Shown: positions 1 to 8,283, counted from the stretch's first letter. The stretch is 64,000 nt of DNA from Clostridia bacterium (GCA_017457225.1 JAFTHW010000004.1:1-64000), one strand, 5' to 3'. The notes: a model not told the origin generated them from the letters alone. Made by a program: numbers and translations.

Positions 1-35
1 TCATCCTGAGCCAGAATCAAACTCTTAAGTTTAAT
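1..35 (-). rRNA. rrs: 16S rRNA, 5' end only (partial)
   Basis: The reverse complement of the first 30 bases reads AGTTTGATTCTGGCTCAGG and continues to the window edge. This is the universally conserved start of bacterial 16S rRNA (27F primer site). Only the first few dozen bases are here; the gene runs leftwards out of the window. The exact 5' end is estimated from the usual distance of about eight bases before this motif. The operon points away from the origin region, as rRNA operons near oriC normally do. Confidence 0.93.
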
Positions 36-269
36 TGCTTAAAGTCGTCATATATCTCTATATAACAACGGCTCTAACTTTGTTATCTCTTTGCTGACTT
101 TGCTTCAAGGTCACTTATTTTCATAAGCGCTTTGAATTTAAATTAACGGAAATTTACTTCATTTGCTTGTTTGTCAAATAAAATCTCATTTCTTTCTTAT
201 TCTGTTTTTAATCTGCTTTTCCCAAGCGACAGCCCGGGTTGCCGCGCCTCTCTCGGCGACAGCTTGTAT

Positions 270-299
270 ATCATACCACATCGCTTTATACCTTGTCAA
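270..299 (-). promoter_or_regulatory. rRNA operon promoter with A-tract UP element
   Basis: On the minus strand TTGACA (299-294) and TATGAT (275-270) are separated by 18 bp. Just upstream (300-345) are runs of A on the minus strand, typical of a UP element of an rRNA promoter. Transcription would start near 263, giving a pre-16S leader of about 230 nt. No gene is seen between this promoter and 490. Confidence 0.75.
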
Positions 300-461
300 G
301 CATTTTTTCAAACTTTTTTAAAATTTTTTTAGTTTTTTTATTTTTAATTTTTATGCCCATTTTCGAGTATTTTTATACCGCTCAACCCATTGAAATACGG
401 CGCTTTTCGAAAAACTTACCTCCGCCTTTTCTCGCGCCAAAAAACTCAAAGCGGAAATTCC

Positions 462-490
462 TTGACTTTTTACGCGCGCGCGTGTACAAT
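462..490 (+). promoter_or_regulatory. Promoter of the small membrane protein at 555
   Basis: TTGACT (462-467), a 17-bp spacer and TACAAT (485-490) form a good vegetative sigma-A promoter 65 bp before the start codon. It is divergent from the rRNA promoter. Confidence 0.6.
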
Positions 491-554
491 ATATAATATA
501 TATAAAGTTAGCACTTTTTGCGCGGAGCGCGCATAGTGTGATAAAGGAGTTCTT

Positions 555-809
555 ATGCAAAATTTACAAATTATTTTTACCGTTCTTGCAGCGGTATGCA
601 TCGCCGCTTTAATCCCCTTAGGCGCTATCTTCGGTTGGGGCTACGCGATTTTGTGCGCGATGTTTGCCGTCTTATTCTTCCTTTTGATGAAGCTGTGCAA
701 GCAATCGGTGGACTCCAACGCCTCCCCACTCTCCCCCTCTCTTCCCTCCGATGAGTCCGAAAAAACGGAATCTGAACAATCTTCGGAGTCGAAAAACGAC
801 GTTAAATAA
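555..809 (+). CDS. Small two-helix membrane protein, unknown function
   Basis: An 84-residue protein I do not recognise. Residues 5-25 and 28-46 are strongly hydrophobic, so two membrane helices are likely, followed by a Ser/Glu/Pro-rich polar tail (about residues 52-84). The start is supported by AAAGGAG seven bases upstream and by a promoter at 462-490. It stands alone between the rRNA operon promoter and a second small membrane protein with its own promoter. The function cannot be stated; the acidic low-complexity tail suggests an anchored protein rather than an enzyme. Confidence 0.7.
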   Translation: MQNLQIIFTVLAAVCIAALIPLGAIFGWGYAILCAMFAVLFFLLMKLCKQSVDSNASPLSPSLPSDESEKTESEQSSESKNDVK

Positions 810-853
810 CAATATTTTCTTGCCCGTAACGCTAAATTTTTTTCAAAAAGGTC

Positions 854-882
854 TTGACAGCTGGAAAAATCTCGTTTATAAT
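854..882 (+). promoter_or_regulatory. Consensus sigma-A promoter
   Basis: Exact TTGACA (854-859), a 17-bp spacer and exact TATAAT (877-882). It lies 30 bp before the start of the 74-residue membrane protein, so the leader is very short and expression is probably strong. Confidence 0.9.
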
Positions 883-911
883 ACAGTTACAAAATTTATG
901 GAGGTATCAAT

Positions 912-1136
912 ATGGCAGCGAAGAAACAAAAAGATTATTTCGGTTTGGATTGGATCGTGAGTTTGATTTTAGCGATCATTCCGTTTACTGCTTGGATTTG
1001 CGGCGTCGTTACCAGAATTCAAGAGGGTAAAATCGTAGCGGGCGTTATCCGTATTTTCGGCGGTTGGTTGATCTGGGTACTCGACTTGATCAGTATGATC
1101 ACCAAGAAAGAAATTTGTCGTATTTTAAACGTATAA
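912..1136 (+). CDS. Small membrane protein, unknown function (TM2-like)
   Basis: A 74-residue protein with two hydrophobic segments (about residues 13-33 and 45-65) joined by a short polar turn. The segment ending in GGWLIWVLDLISMI resembles the second helix of small TM2-type membrane proteins common in Clostridia, but this is only a resemblance. GGAGG precedes the ATG, a perfect sigma-A promoter lies 30 bp upstream and a strong terminator follows 20 bp downstream. It is therefore a complete single-gene transcription unit and very probably real. The role is unknown. Confidence 0.8.
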   Translation: MAAKKQKDYFGLDWIVSLILAIIPFTAWICGVVTRIQEGKIVAGVIRIFGGWLIWVLDLISMITKKEICRILNV

Positions 1137-1156
1137 CGATATCAGACTAAAAACCG

Positions 1157-1190
1157 AACCGCCTCGTCGAAAGACGAGGCGGTTTTCCCT
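1157..1190 (+). terminator. Intrinsic terminator
   Basis: A perfect 12-bp stem (1157-1168 with 1173-1184) closed by a GAAA tetraloop is followed by TTTTCCCTTT. It ends the small membrane protein gene. The A-rich other side means it may also stop leftward transcription after the ParB-like gene. Confidence 0.9.
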
Positions 1191-1203
1191 TTCCGTTTTG
1201 CAT

Positions 1204-2043
1204 TTATTCCCCTTGAAAGCTCTCGATCATATCCAGAAACTCTTCAAAGCGGTAAAGATCTTCCGCGGAATAATAATCCACGTAAATCCTGCCCTTTTTG
1301 TCGTTCCCAATCAAGGAAACTTTGGTACGGAACACCCTCCGCACCCGTTCCACGAACGCTTTCAGCTCGGCGCTCTTCGCCGCCGCCTTGGCTTGCTTTT
1401 CCTGTTGCAACACTTCGGGCGGAGTCAAAAACGCCTTGACCGCTCTCTCCGTTTCCCGAACAGAGTATCCGCGCTTGATGCTCTCTTCCGCGAACGCGTA
1501 CTGCTTTTCTTTCGGCACTTTGACAAGCGCGCGGGCGTGCCCCGCGGAAAGCTGTCCACTCTCCACGAGTCCCACCACTTCAGGCGCGAGCGTTAACAGC
1601 CGCAACGTATTCGCCACCGCTGGGCGGGACTTCCCAATAAGCGCCGCCACGTCGTCCTGCGTCAAGGAAAATTCCTTGGTCAGCCGCTTCATCAAATACG
1701 CCTCTTCCATTGCCCCCAAACGCTCGGTTTTGAGCCTTTCCAAAAGACTGAACATTTCGGCGTTTCGTTCGGTGAACTCGTACACGCGTACCTCGAATTG
1801 CGTTACGCCTGAGAATTTTGCCGCATAAAAATCCCGCTCGTTCGCCAGCAAACGAAACCTGCCGTTCTCCGTCCGATTCACGGAAAATGCAGGGACTCCG
1901 TTTAAAAGAAAATACGTCGCGCGGTTGCGGAGCTCTTTTTTATCCCACTCGTCCGCGCTTCTTTGCGCGTCGATCAAGCTCTCGGGTACGGTCCTGTTTT
2001 CGTATTCCAAAACGAGTGTTTTTCTCTTTTTGATCTTTTTCAT
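1204..2043 (-). CDS. ParB/Noc-like chromosome segregation protein with degenerate CTP site
   Basis: ParB family proteins bind parS sites near the origin and act as CTP-dependent DNA clamps. Here residues about 125-190 (LTQDDVAALIGKSRPAVANT and following) match the KorB/ParB helix-turn-helix domain well. Upstream, RLLANERDFYAAK sits where canonical ParB has the GERRxRA box, and ERLKTER replaces the usual ENxxR. Two of the conserved CTP-binding motifs are therefore altered. Length (279 aa) is normal. No parA neighbour and no parS palindrome were seen. It could be a Noc-like nucleoid-occlusion protein or a diverged ParB. It is co-oriented with ftsH, 70 bp downstream of it. Confidence 0.8.
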   Translation of the reverse strand: MKKIKKRKTLVLEYENRTVPESLIDAQRSADEWDKKELRNRATYFLLNGVPAFSVNRTENGRFRLLANERDFYAAKFSGVTQFEVRVYEFTERNAEMFSLLERLKTERLGAMEEAYLMKRLTKEFSLTQDDVAALIGKSRPAVANTLRLLTLAPEVVGLVESGQLSAGHARALVKVPKEKQYAFAEESIKRGYSVRETERAVKAFLTPPEVLQQEKQAKAAAKSAELKAFVERVRRVFRTKVSLIGNDKKGRIYVDYYSAEDLYRFEEFLDMIESFQGE

Positions 2044-2113
2044 ACTTTCCCTCCGAGGAATCTTCTCTAAAAATCAAAATCAGCGGAGCCGCGCGTTCGG
2101 GCTCCGCTCTTTT

Positions 2114-3256
2114 TTATTCTTCGTCGGACGTTTCGTTAGACGTTTCCGACTCCTGCGCGCTCTCGTCCTGCTTAGGCGCAAACAGTTCTTCCGTTTCCGC
2201 TTTTGCCTGATCGGGAGTCTTGTCTTCCGCTTTCGTCATTCTCAAAAACGGATTTTTAGCCGTCGTGTCGTCTTTTTGATCCATATACTCGATCACTTCG
2301 GTATAGCTTGCGCCGTTCATTAACATTTCCACTTCTTCGGTGTAAATGGTCTCTCTTTCCACGAGCACTCGGGACATATTGTCCATAATCGAACGGTTTT
2401 CTTTCAACAGCTTGGTTGCGCGCGTGTGCGCTTCGGTGATCAAACGGCGGATCTCCGCGTCGATCGTCGCCGCCGTATCCTGCGAATACGCGCCACGGCT
2501 CTGGTGTCCGTACTCCATACCCATAAACACGGGTTGATCGGAATCGTACGCCACGAGTCCGAGCTTTTCGCTCATACCCCATTGCGTCACCATACGCCGA
2601 GCCAGCTCGGATACGTGTTGCAAATCGGCGCTCGCGCCCGTCGTAACGTCTTGGATTACGAGCTCTTCCGCGACTCTGCCGCCAAGGGACATACAAATAT
2701 TATCCACGAGCTTGTTATACGAAACGTCGTTATCGTCCGTTTCGGGACGAGTCATCGTATAGCCCGCCGCTCTGCCACGGGGAATAATGGAAACTTCGTG
2801 TACGGGATCACAATGCTTGCAAAGACAAGCCAATACCGCGTGCCCTGCTTCGTGATACGCCGTGCAGCGTTTGTCTGCTTCGGTGACGACGCGGCTCTTT
2901 TTCTGCGGCCCCATCAATACTTTATTGATACCGTCGTACAGTTCCACGTTCCCAATGAGCTTCTTACCCGCGCGAGCCGCAAGGATCGCCGCTTCGTTCA
3001 AAAGGTTTGCAAGATCCGCGCCCGAGAAGCCTGCCGTGATGCGGGCGACGGTACGGAAATTGACGTCGGGCGCCATCGGCTTGTTTCTCGCGTGGACTTT
3101 GAGGATCTGTTCACGACCCTTTACGTCGGGAAGATTGACGTGAATTTGTCTGTCGAAACGACCCGGACGAAGCAACGCGGGATCGAGAATATCCACACGG
3201 TTCGTCGCCGCCATTACGATAATTCCGTCGTTAGATTCAAAACCGTCCATTTGCAC
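2114..3256 (-). CDS. ftsH: FtsH, C-terminal fragment after an in-frame stop
   Basis: This is the second part of the membrane AAA+ zinc metalloprotease FtsH. Coding homology begins at 3361, directly after the TAA at 3364-3362, with PCIIFVDEIDAVGRRRGAG (Walker B) in the same frame; the first ATG is 35 codons later at 3256. The fragment holds the second region of homology ([11 protein letters not shown]), the zinc-binding HEAGH motif and the conserved helical protease domain. It ends in an acidic tail. Without Walker A and the membrane helices it could not work alone. Joined with the fragment at 3362-4126 the protein would be about 670 residues, the normal FtsH length. Confidence 0.9.
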   Translation of the reverse strand: MQMDGFESNDGIIVMAATNRVDILDPALLRPGRFDRQIHVNLPDVKGREQILKVHARNKPMAPDVNFRTVARITAGFSGADLANLLNEAAILAARAGKKLIGNVELYDGINKVLMGPQKKSRVVTEADKRCTAYHEAGHAVLACLCKHCDPVHEVSIIPRGRAAGYTMTRPETDDNDVSYNKLVDNICMSLGGRVAEELVIQDVTTGASADLQHVSELARRMVTQWGMSEKLGLVAYDSDQPVFMGMEYGHQSRGAYSQDTAATIDAEIRRLITEAHTRATKLLKENRSIMDNMSRVLVERETIYTEEVEMLMNGASYTEVIEYMDQKDDTTAKNPFLRMTKAEDKTPDQAKAETEELFAPKQDESAQESETSNETSDEE

Positions 3257-3361
3257 GAGGATCTGATTGAGCGTTTGTTCACGCTCGTCGTGACCGCCGC
3301 CAAGCCCTGCGCCTCTGCGCCGACCGACCGCGTCGATCTCGTCTACGAAAATGATACAGGG

Positions 3362-4126
3362 TTAATTTTTCTTCGCCATTTCAAATAAATCGCGAACGCG
3401 CTTTGCGCCCACACCCACGTACAATTCCACGAAATCCGAACCGGATACGGAGAAGAACGGTACACCCGCTTCCCCTGCAACCGCTTTTGCAAACAGAGTC
3501 TTACCCGTTCCCGGAGGTCCGACGAGCAAAATACCCGAGGGAATTCTCGCGCCGAGATTGGAGAACTTTTTAGGATTTTTGAGGAATTCCACGACCTCTT
3601 GCAATTCTTCTTTTTCTTCTTCCGCGCCGGCTACGTCGGAGAAACGCACTTTCAAATTGTTCTGCACCTGCGTCTTCGTCTTTCCGATGCTCATTGCCGC
3701 GCTGCCGCTGCCGGCCGCGCTGCGCATAATTAAGAAGAACAGTCCGCCGACTAGCACAACGCCCAAAAGAGGCATCAAGCTCGACCAAACGCTCCCCGCG
3801 TTGGGATCTACCATTTCGATATCCAGCTTCAACCCAAGCTCCGTGATTTTATCGAGGAGCGCCATAATATCCGTGTAGTTATACAAGCTGGGAGCTACCG
3901 TTTCATACGTTTCTACGATTTTCCCCTCTGCGTTGAGTTCATAACCCGTCCAATTATACGCGTCCACGTACAGTTTTTGGATTTTGCCGCTCTTGATCAT
4001 ATCCAAAAACTCGGTAAACGACTTCTCCACCGCACCGCCGAACACGTCGGACAACAGCACGTAGATCAGCGCCGCGCCGAGCACGGCGACGATAATCCAA
4101 ACAATAATTTTCGTTTTCTTACTCAA
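3362..4126 (-). CDS. ftsH: FtsH, N-terminal fragment ending at an in-frame TAA
   Basis: This 254-residue part holds membrane helix 1 (residues 7-27), the extracytoplasmic domain, helix 2 (about 113-135) and the AAA Walker A GPPGTGKT (203-210). It stops after DLFEMAKKN, where FtsH proteins normally continue with Ala/Ser-Pro-Cys. One TAA replaces that residue and the reading frame resumes immediately, so no frameshift is involved. The start is a TTG at 4126 with AAGGAG nine bases before it. A promoter lies at 4253-4281. It is either a real nonsense mutation, a base-calling error or an unusual read-through site. Confidence 0.9.
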   Translation of the reverse strand: MSKKTKIIVWIIVAVLGAALIYVLLSDVFGGAVEKSFTEFLDMIKSGKIQKLYVDAYNWTGYELNAEGKIVETYETVAPSLYNYTDIMALLDKITELGLKLDIEMVDPNAGSVWSSLMPLLGVVLVGGLFFLIMRSAAGSGSAAMSIGKTKTQVQNNLKVRFSDVAGAEEEKEELQEVVEFLKNPKKFSNLGARIPSGILLVGPPGTGKTLFAKAVAGEAGVPFFSVSGSDFVELYVGVGAKRVRDLFEMAKKN

Positions 4127-4252
4127 AGTTTTTTACTCCTTCTACTTTACCTTTTCTTTCGCGGGCGTTTTCCCCGCTAGAGTATTGCCCTTTCCTTTCT
4201 TCCGTAAACCGCGCCGAGAAAAAAAGAACGGTTCTTCCGTTTTTACTTCCTT

Positions 4253-4281
4253 ATTTTAACATATACCGAACGGATTTTCAA
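4253..4281 (-). promoter_or_regulatory. ftsH promoter
   Basis: On the minus strand TTGAAA (4281-4276), a 17-bp spacer and TAAAAT (4258-4253) lie about 130 bp upstream of the ftsH TTG start. The rest of the 300-bp gap to the next gene holds only this promoter and the terminator at 4347-4376. Confidence 0.6.
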
Positions 4282-4346
4282 GCGTTTCCGTATCGAAAAG
4301 CAAAACATTTAACAAACGTTCACAAATTTTACACATTCCCTTGTCG

Positions 4347-4376
4347 AAAAAAGGACTCCTTATCGGAATCCTTTTT
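4347..4376 (-). terminator. Terminator of the leucine-rich-repeat gene
   Basis: On the minus strand AAAAAGGATTCC pairs with GGAGTCCTTTTTT around a short loop, giving a stem followed by a T run 50 bp beyond the stop codon at 4427. Confidence 0.7.
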
Positions 4377-4426
4377 ATGCGTATTTTCATTCTCTCTTTC
4401 GAACGCCCCGTCCGAGCGTACTCGTT

Positions 4427-5827
4427 TTACCAAGCGACCGCCAAACCGTCCTCAAAGCGCCAGAACTTCCCGTCCGTAGTGGGCTGCGTTTCGCTATAAT
4501 ACCATCGCTCCGCCGCCGTCATCAGCTCGTTGCCCTCCCCAACGAAAAGCAAATTCCACGCCGCCTCGTTCCCTTGATAATACACGTTTGCAAGCGCGCT
4601 ACACGATGCGAACGCATTCGCGCCGACGAATTTCAAGTTCTTTCCGATCACGAGTTTTTTGAGTCTGGAAAATCCCGCCAAAGCCGCGTCCGCCACAATC
4701 TTCGTGTCCTTGTGAATTTCACAATACGGAATGGACGGACTCCCCGAAACGAGCGCAAAATACGGGTTGTGGTCGTTCCCGAGATAATACGTATCGTTCT
4801 CCTCATCCACGTTATAAATATGATCGTTGCAACCTGTAAACGCGTACTCCCCGATTCTTTCGATGCCGTTTCCAAGGGAGAGTTCGGACAAATTCGCGCA
4901 AGCGTAGAACGCCTGCTCCTCAATCACCTTTACGTTGTCGCCGATCGTCACGCTCGTAAGCGAACTCACGCCCTTAAACGCTTCCGCGCCGATCACTTCC
5001 ACGCTTCCGCCGATCTCGATCTGAGTTAAACTCGTACATTCTTTAAACGCCAAAGCGCCGATGTTGGTCAAATTCTCACCCAACATCACGGAGGTAAGAT
5101 TCCGACAATAATTGAACGCGGACGAGAGCATAATCTTCGCCGAGTCAGACACCACGCATTCGGTAATTTCGTACGTGCTTTCGGGGTGCGCCAACACGAG
5201 ATAGGGATTGTCCTTGTTCCCCAAATAACACAACCCCTCTAAATCGTTGTATTGGAGTTTAGGCGTACTGTAAAACGCATTGATCCCCACTTCTTCCAGG
5301 GAGTTTGGCAACGTCACTTTTTTAAGATCCTCGCAGTAGGAAAACGCGAGTTCCGCAATAAACGTAACCCCCTCGGGGATCGTCACGCTCTCCAACCCTT
5401 CCACCGCGCGAAACGCGATCTCCTGCGAGTTCTCTTCTTCCGAGGACTCCGCCGAGCTTTCTTCCGCCGAAGCCGCCACAGCTTCCGTCGTATATACGAA
5501 TTCTTCGCCGACCGCCGTCACGGGCAACCCGTTATACGTTTGGGGAATGATGACGTTCTTGTCCGTACATTCGCCCATACCCGTCACGATATACGAAGCC
5601 CCGTCTTTCGCCAACTTATAGGCAAGCCCCTCGCTGGGCGTAGAGTCCTTTTTGCTCAGCGCCACGATTAAACCGATCACGCCGCCCAAAACAAGCACGC
5701 CCGCAAGCCCGATCGCCGCGATCTTTTTGATCTTGGAAGAGGGAGTCTTTTTTTCCTCGTTTTTCTCTTCCATATTCTCTTTGAAATCGGGAGTTTTCAA
5801 TTCTTCGTTTTCCGTATGGTTTTCCAT
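4427..5827 (-). CDS. Membrane-anchored leucine-rich-repeat (BspA-type) protein
   Basis: The protein has 466 residues if it starts at the ATG at 5827. A longer frame to 6091 runs into the DnaA-box cluster and has no good ribosome site, so I reject that start. Residues 1-35 are highly charged and presumably cytoplasmic. A membrane helix follows at about 42-64, then a Ser/Glu-rich linker. The remainder is made of BspA-type repeats of the form NLTSVMLGENLTNIGALAF and LTSVTIGDNVKVIEEQAF, ending in a tail with YYSETQP. Such proteins are displayed outside the cell and are often adhesins, but nothing here shows the ligand. Confidence 0.88.
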   Translation of the reverse strand: MENHTENEELKTPDFKENMEEKNEEKKTPSSKIKKIAAIGLAGVLVLGGVIGLIVALSKKDSTPSEGLAYKLAKDGASYIVTGMGECTDKNVIIPQTYNGLPVTAVGEEFVYTTEAVAASAEESSAESSEEENSQEIAFRAVEGLESVTIPEGVTFIAELAFSYCEDLKKVTLPNSLEEVGINAFYSTPKLQYNDLEGLCYLGNKDNPYLVLAHPESTYEITECVVSDSAKIMLSSAFNYCRNLTSVMLGENLTNIGALAFKECTSLTQIEIGGSVEVIGAEAFKGVSSLTSVTIGDNVKVIEEQAFYACANLSELSLGNGIERIGEYAFTGCNDHIYNVDEENDTYYLGNDHNPYFALVSGSPSIPYCEIHKDTKIVADAALAGFSRLKKLVIGKNLKFVGANAFASCSALANVYYQGNEAAWNLLFVGEGNELMTAAERWYYSETQPTTDGKFWRFEDGLAVAW

Positions 5828-6013
5828 CGCTTTTTCCCTTTGGTTTTCGGTATTTTTTTGAGTTTTTTTACTTCCAACACTAGCATACCAATTTCCGCGC
5901 GGTTTTGTCAAGCGGTTTGTGTTTCCCTCAAAGCTTTTCGCCTGATTTTTACACAATTTACCCCTAAATTTTTCCAAATATACAAATATTCCGCCTTTGC
6001 ATACGCCCAAAAA

Positions 6014-6467
6014 TGTGGAAAACTTTTTTTGCGTGTGGAAAAGAACAAACGTTTGTGGAAAAATTGCCCGAAAAATCGAAAAAATTCCCAAAAAAGACGA
6101 TTATTTTCTCACATTTAAGCAAGTTGTCCACAAAAACGGAGCGTTTATTTTAACAATCCCACATCGCTTTGTGGAGAAGTTATCCACAGGTTTTTCCCTT
6201 TATTTTCCAAGCTTTTTCAATTTTTTGGAAATTTTTCCCACGTAGATTGCCTTGCGAAAATTGCCGATTTATCCACAATTTTCCTTTTTTCACTGTGGAA
6301 AACACGTTTTTATGCACATACGCTGTGGATAAAACCATTTTTTCGGGTTTTGTATGAATTTATATTTTTATTTTCCGTCAAAATCCGACTTTTTGCGACG
6401 AATTTCTTTTTGGGGATTTTTTTGATTTTTAATAAGTTATCCACAAAGCTCGACGGTTTGTGGAAAA
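6014..6467. other. DnaA-box cluster in the 840-bp gap between the LRR gene and cvpA
   Basis: Four exact TTATCCACA boxes occur: 6180-6188 (+), 6269-6277 (+), 6324-6332 (-) and 6437-6445 (+). There is one TTGTCCACA (6124-6132) and TGTGGAAAA at 6014, 6034, 6054, 6294 and 6459. The first three TGTGGAAAA copies are spaced exactly 20 bp apart. Extremely AT-rich DNA follows (about 6480-6560). This could be part of the replication origin or a DnaA-titrating site. I found no DnaA-trio motif here, unlike at 14.76 kb. No gene lies in 5828-6670. Confidence 0.85.
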
Positions 6468-6582
6468 CTCCTTATAAATCAAGGGATTCACGGTTTTTTA
6501 CAAAAATTTTTCGCTTATTTTTTTATTAAAAAGATAAAACATCGAGCGAAATTTCGGCTCTTTTTTCTTCGAATTTTTTACA

Positions 6583-6622
6583 TAAAAACAGCGTCGGATT
6601 TTTCCTTTCCGACGCCTTTTTT
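6583..6622 (-). terminator. cvpA terminator (bidirectional)
   Basis: GCGTCGGA (6591-6598) pairs with TCCGACGC (6608-6615). T runs follow in both directions. It lies 50 bp beyond the cvpA stop codon. Confidence 0.8.
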
Positions 6623-6670
6623 ACCCTCAAAATCGAGGTCTTTTTTGGCTTATTTTGCCTTTCGCTCTCC

Positions 6671-7384
6671 TTAATTCATAACCCAGCCGAGTATTAAATG
6701 CAGGGGGTTTTTGTTATATAAACCGCCGACAAAGAGCGTGGAGTTGAAGTACTCCGTAATCGAAGCGGACGGGATCAGCGACAGTACGGCGAGTACAACG
6801 CAGACGATCAAAAAGCCTTCGAGAAGTCCCACGAGCGCGCCGAGAAGAGAATCGAGTTTCCCAATGAGCGTAATTTTATCGGCGATCGCGAGCAACACTT
6901 TTTTCAAGAGCCGAAGCAGGAGTTTAACGAGCGCGAACACGAGAATTCCGCTCAGCAACATCGCCGCGAGCTTGGCGACGCTTTCTCCCACGAGCATCGC
7001 AAGGGTCGTTCCCGCGGCAAGCGTTTCGTTTCCGAAATTGTCCACCACCAAATTTACAAGGAACTTGGGCAAATTTTTATCCGCAAGCGCGGCTTGGAGT
7101 CCCTGATTGGAAATATCGAGATCAAATCCTTTGAGTTTTCCAAACCAACCGACGAACGCGTTTTCAAAGACTCCGCGAAGCCCAAACAATCCCCCTGTGA
7201 GGTTCAAGAACGGTTTTGCGAGCAAAAGCGCCGCGAGCACGGCGGCAAACCCCGTCACGAACGAGAAAAAGCATACGATAAAACCCTTTCTTGCCGACAC
7301 GATCATAAAGCCCAAAATCACGGCAAGCACGACGATATCCACGATATAATTCGTCCATTGTGTCGCGCACAAATTCCAAATCAT
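6671..7384 (-). CDS. CvpA-family integral membrane protein
   Basis: The protein has 237 residues with hydrophobic segments at about 16-34, 36-60, 140-165 and 185-208. The pattern of an N-terminal helix followed by ARKGFIVCFFSFVTGFAAVLAALLLAKP matches the CvpA (colicin V production) family. Members are polytopic membrane proteins linked to envelope maintenance; their biochemical role is not established. It is a single gene with promoter TTGAAT-17-TATAAT and AAGGAG before the ATG, and it has its own terminator. It lies beside the DnaA-box cluster. Confidence 0.8.
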   Translation of the reverse strand: MIWNLCATQWTNYIVDIVVLAVILGFMIVSARKGFIVCFFSFVTGFAAVLAALLLAKPFLNLTGGLFGLRGVFENAFVGWFGKLKGFDLDISNQGLQAALADKNLPKFLVNLVVDNFGNETLAAGTTLAMLVGESVAKLAAMLLSGILVFALVKLLLRLLKKVLLAIADKITLIGKLDSLLGALVGLLEGFLIVCVVLAVLSLIPSASITEYFNSTLFVGGLYNKNPLHLILGWVMN

Positions 7385-7418
7385 TTACGATACTCCTTAC
7401 AAACTGCTTTTCTTATAT

Positions 7419-7447
7419 ATTATACCACGCGCGCGGAAAAAATTCAA
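7419..7447 (-). promoter_or_regulatory. cvpA promoter
   Basis: On the minus strand TTGAAT (7447-7442), a 17-bp spacer and TATAAT (7424-7419), 35 bp before the start codon. Confidence 0.75.
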
Positions 7448-7541
7448 CGCTTTCAAGAAAAATTTTTACTCCTTTTTCCGTTTATCGATCTTCCCCCTTG
7501 GCAATACTTTAACCAGTACGTTTTTTAGGAGTTTTGCATCT

Positions 7542-8168
7542 ATGGAATACGCGTTTCACGTCTTTAACAAGCTCGCCGCAGATGGAGCGAATATGGCAAC
7601 GGAGAAACTGCTGCGCGCCGTTGCAGAGAAAAAATCCCTCAAAAGAGGGAGGGCAGGTACGAATACAAACTCGGAACTCTTCCGTACTCCACCCGTGATC
7701 GTATGCATCGGGAGCGATCTTGCCATCGGCGACAGTTTAGGGCCTGTCACGGGCTCGATGCTCAAATACAAAACGCAGGGCTTAGGCGCGTTCATTTACG
7801 GAACGCTCTCCTCGCCCGTCACGGCGAAAGAGATCCGCTACGTTCGCTCGTTTTTAAAAGAAACGCATAAGGACAGTTTGGTAATCGCCGTCGACGCGGC
7901 GGTTGGCGTGGAGGGGGACGTTGGACTCATTAAAATTTCCGATACGCCTCTTCTTCCGGGCGCAGGCGCAAACAAAAAGCTGGGCGCGATCGGGGATATT
8001 TCGGTGATGGGGATCGTTGCGGAACGCTCCATCGCCAATTACGGACTGTTTAACACAACGAGGTTGAATCTCGTCTACACAATGTCCGAGATCGTTTCGG
8101 ACGCCCTCTCTTCGCTCCTTTGGGAGCGTTGCTCCGCCAAAAACGCGCAAACGTTGCAAAATGCGTAA
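7542..8168 (+). CDS. yyaC: YyaC-family spore protein (DUF1256)
   Basis: The protein has 208 residues. The core motifs IVCIGSDLAIGDSLGPVTGS and VIAVDAAVG, plus the segment LGAIGDISVMGIV, are characteristic of YyaC. This family is related in fold to hydrogenase-maturation proteases and is conserved in spore formers. In Bacillus yyaC also lies beside the origin next to parB, so the location fits. TAGGAG precedes the ATG. The linker at residues 36-43 is encoded by a copy of the dispersed GGGCAGGTA repeat (7651-7668), which seems to have been tolerated between the N-terminal helix and the catalytic core. The substrate is unknown. Confidence 0.88.
   Translation: MEYAFHVFNKLAADGANMATEKLLRAVAEKKSLKRGRAGTNTNSELFRTPPVIVCIGSDLAIGDSLGPVTGSMLKYKTQGLGAFIYGTLSSPVTAKEIRYVRSFLKETHKDSLVIAVDAAVGVEGDVGLIKISDTPLLPGAGANKKLGAIGDISVMGIVAERSIANYGLFNTTRLNLVYTMSEIVSDALSSLLWERCSAKNAQTLQNA
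7651..7668 (+). repeat. Dispersed GGGCAGGTA repeat, copy inside yyaC
   Basis: GGGCAGGTACGAATACAA matches the first half of the dispersed consensus GGGCAGGTAYGNGTTGAA. It lies in a linker of YyaC. Confidence 0.45.
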
Positions 8169-8174
8169 AAAAAG

Positions 8175-8203
8175 TTGACATTGTTTTTGAAAAGGAGTAT
8201 AAT
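8175..8203 (+). promoter_or_regulatory. queT promoter
   Basis: Exact TTGACA (8175-8180), a 17-bp spacer and exact TATAAT (8198-8203). The transcript would carry a leader of about 75 nt. Confidence 0.9.
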
Positions 8204-8280
8204 GGGAACGACTTGGGAAGGTTTTCGGAAAACACTTCCTTGGACGGAGTAATCCGTCTTACTAAAAAAACCGAGGTATT
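8204..8280 (+). promoter_or_regulatory. Structured queT leader, candidate preQ1-type riboswitch
   Basis: The leader can form GGAAG/CTTCC with an inner GTTTTC/GGAAAAC hairpin and a second hairpin GACGGA-GTAA-TCCGTC (8243-8258). CCTTGG (8238-8243) is complementary to CCGAGG (8271-8276), which contains the Shine-Dalgarno sequence. A fold that hides the ribosome site is therefore possible. QueT genes are often controlled by preQ1 riboswitches, but I could not match a defined class, so this is a candidate only. Confidence 0.4.
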
Positions 8281-8283
8281 GTG

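Noticed and set aside
239..496. 85-codon frame upstream of the first small membrane protein
   Set aside because: It lies across the rRNA promoter and its A-tract, is low-complexity Phe/Leu, and has no ribosome site.
508..540. Possible CIRCE heat-shock operator (TTAGCACT)
   Set aside because: Only the left half matches; the required GAGTGCTAA half at nine bases distance is absent.
2114..4126. Genome-wide reassignment of TAA as a sense codon, to explain ftsH and lysS
   Set aside because: Many intact genes here (rpmH, ricT, alaS, rplU and others) end at TAA with the expected protein length, so general reassignment is not tenable.
5827..6091. Upstream extension of the leucine-rich-repeat protein
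   Set aside because: The extra 88 residues overlap DnaA boxes and have no signal-like or repeat features; the ATG at 5827 fits the membrane-anchor topology better.
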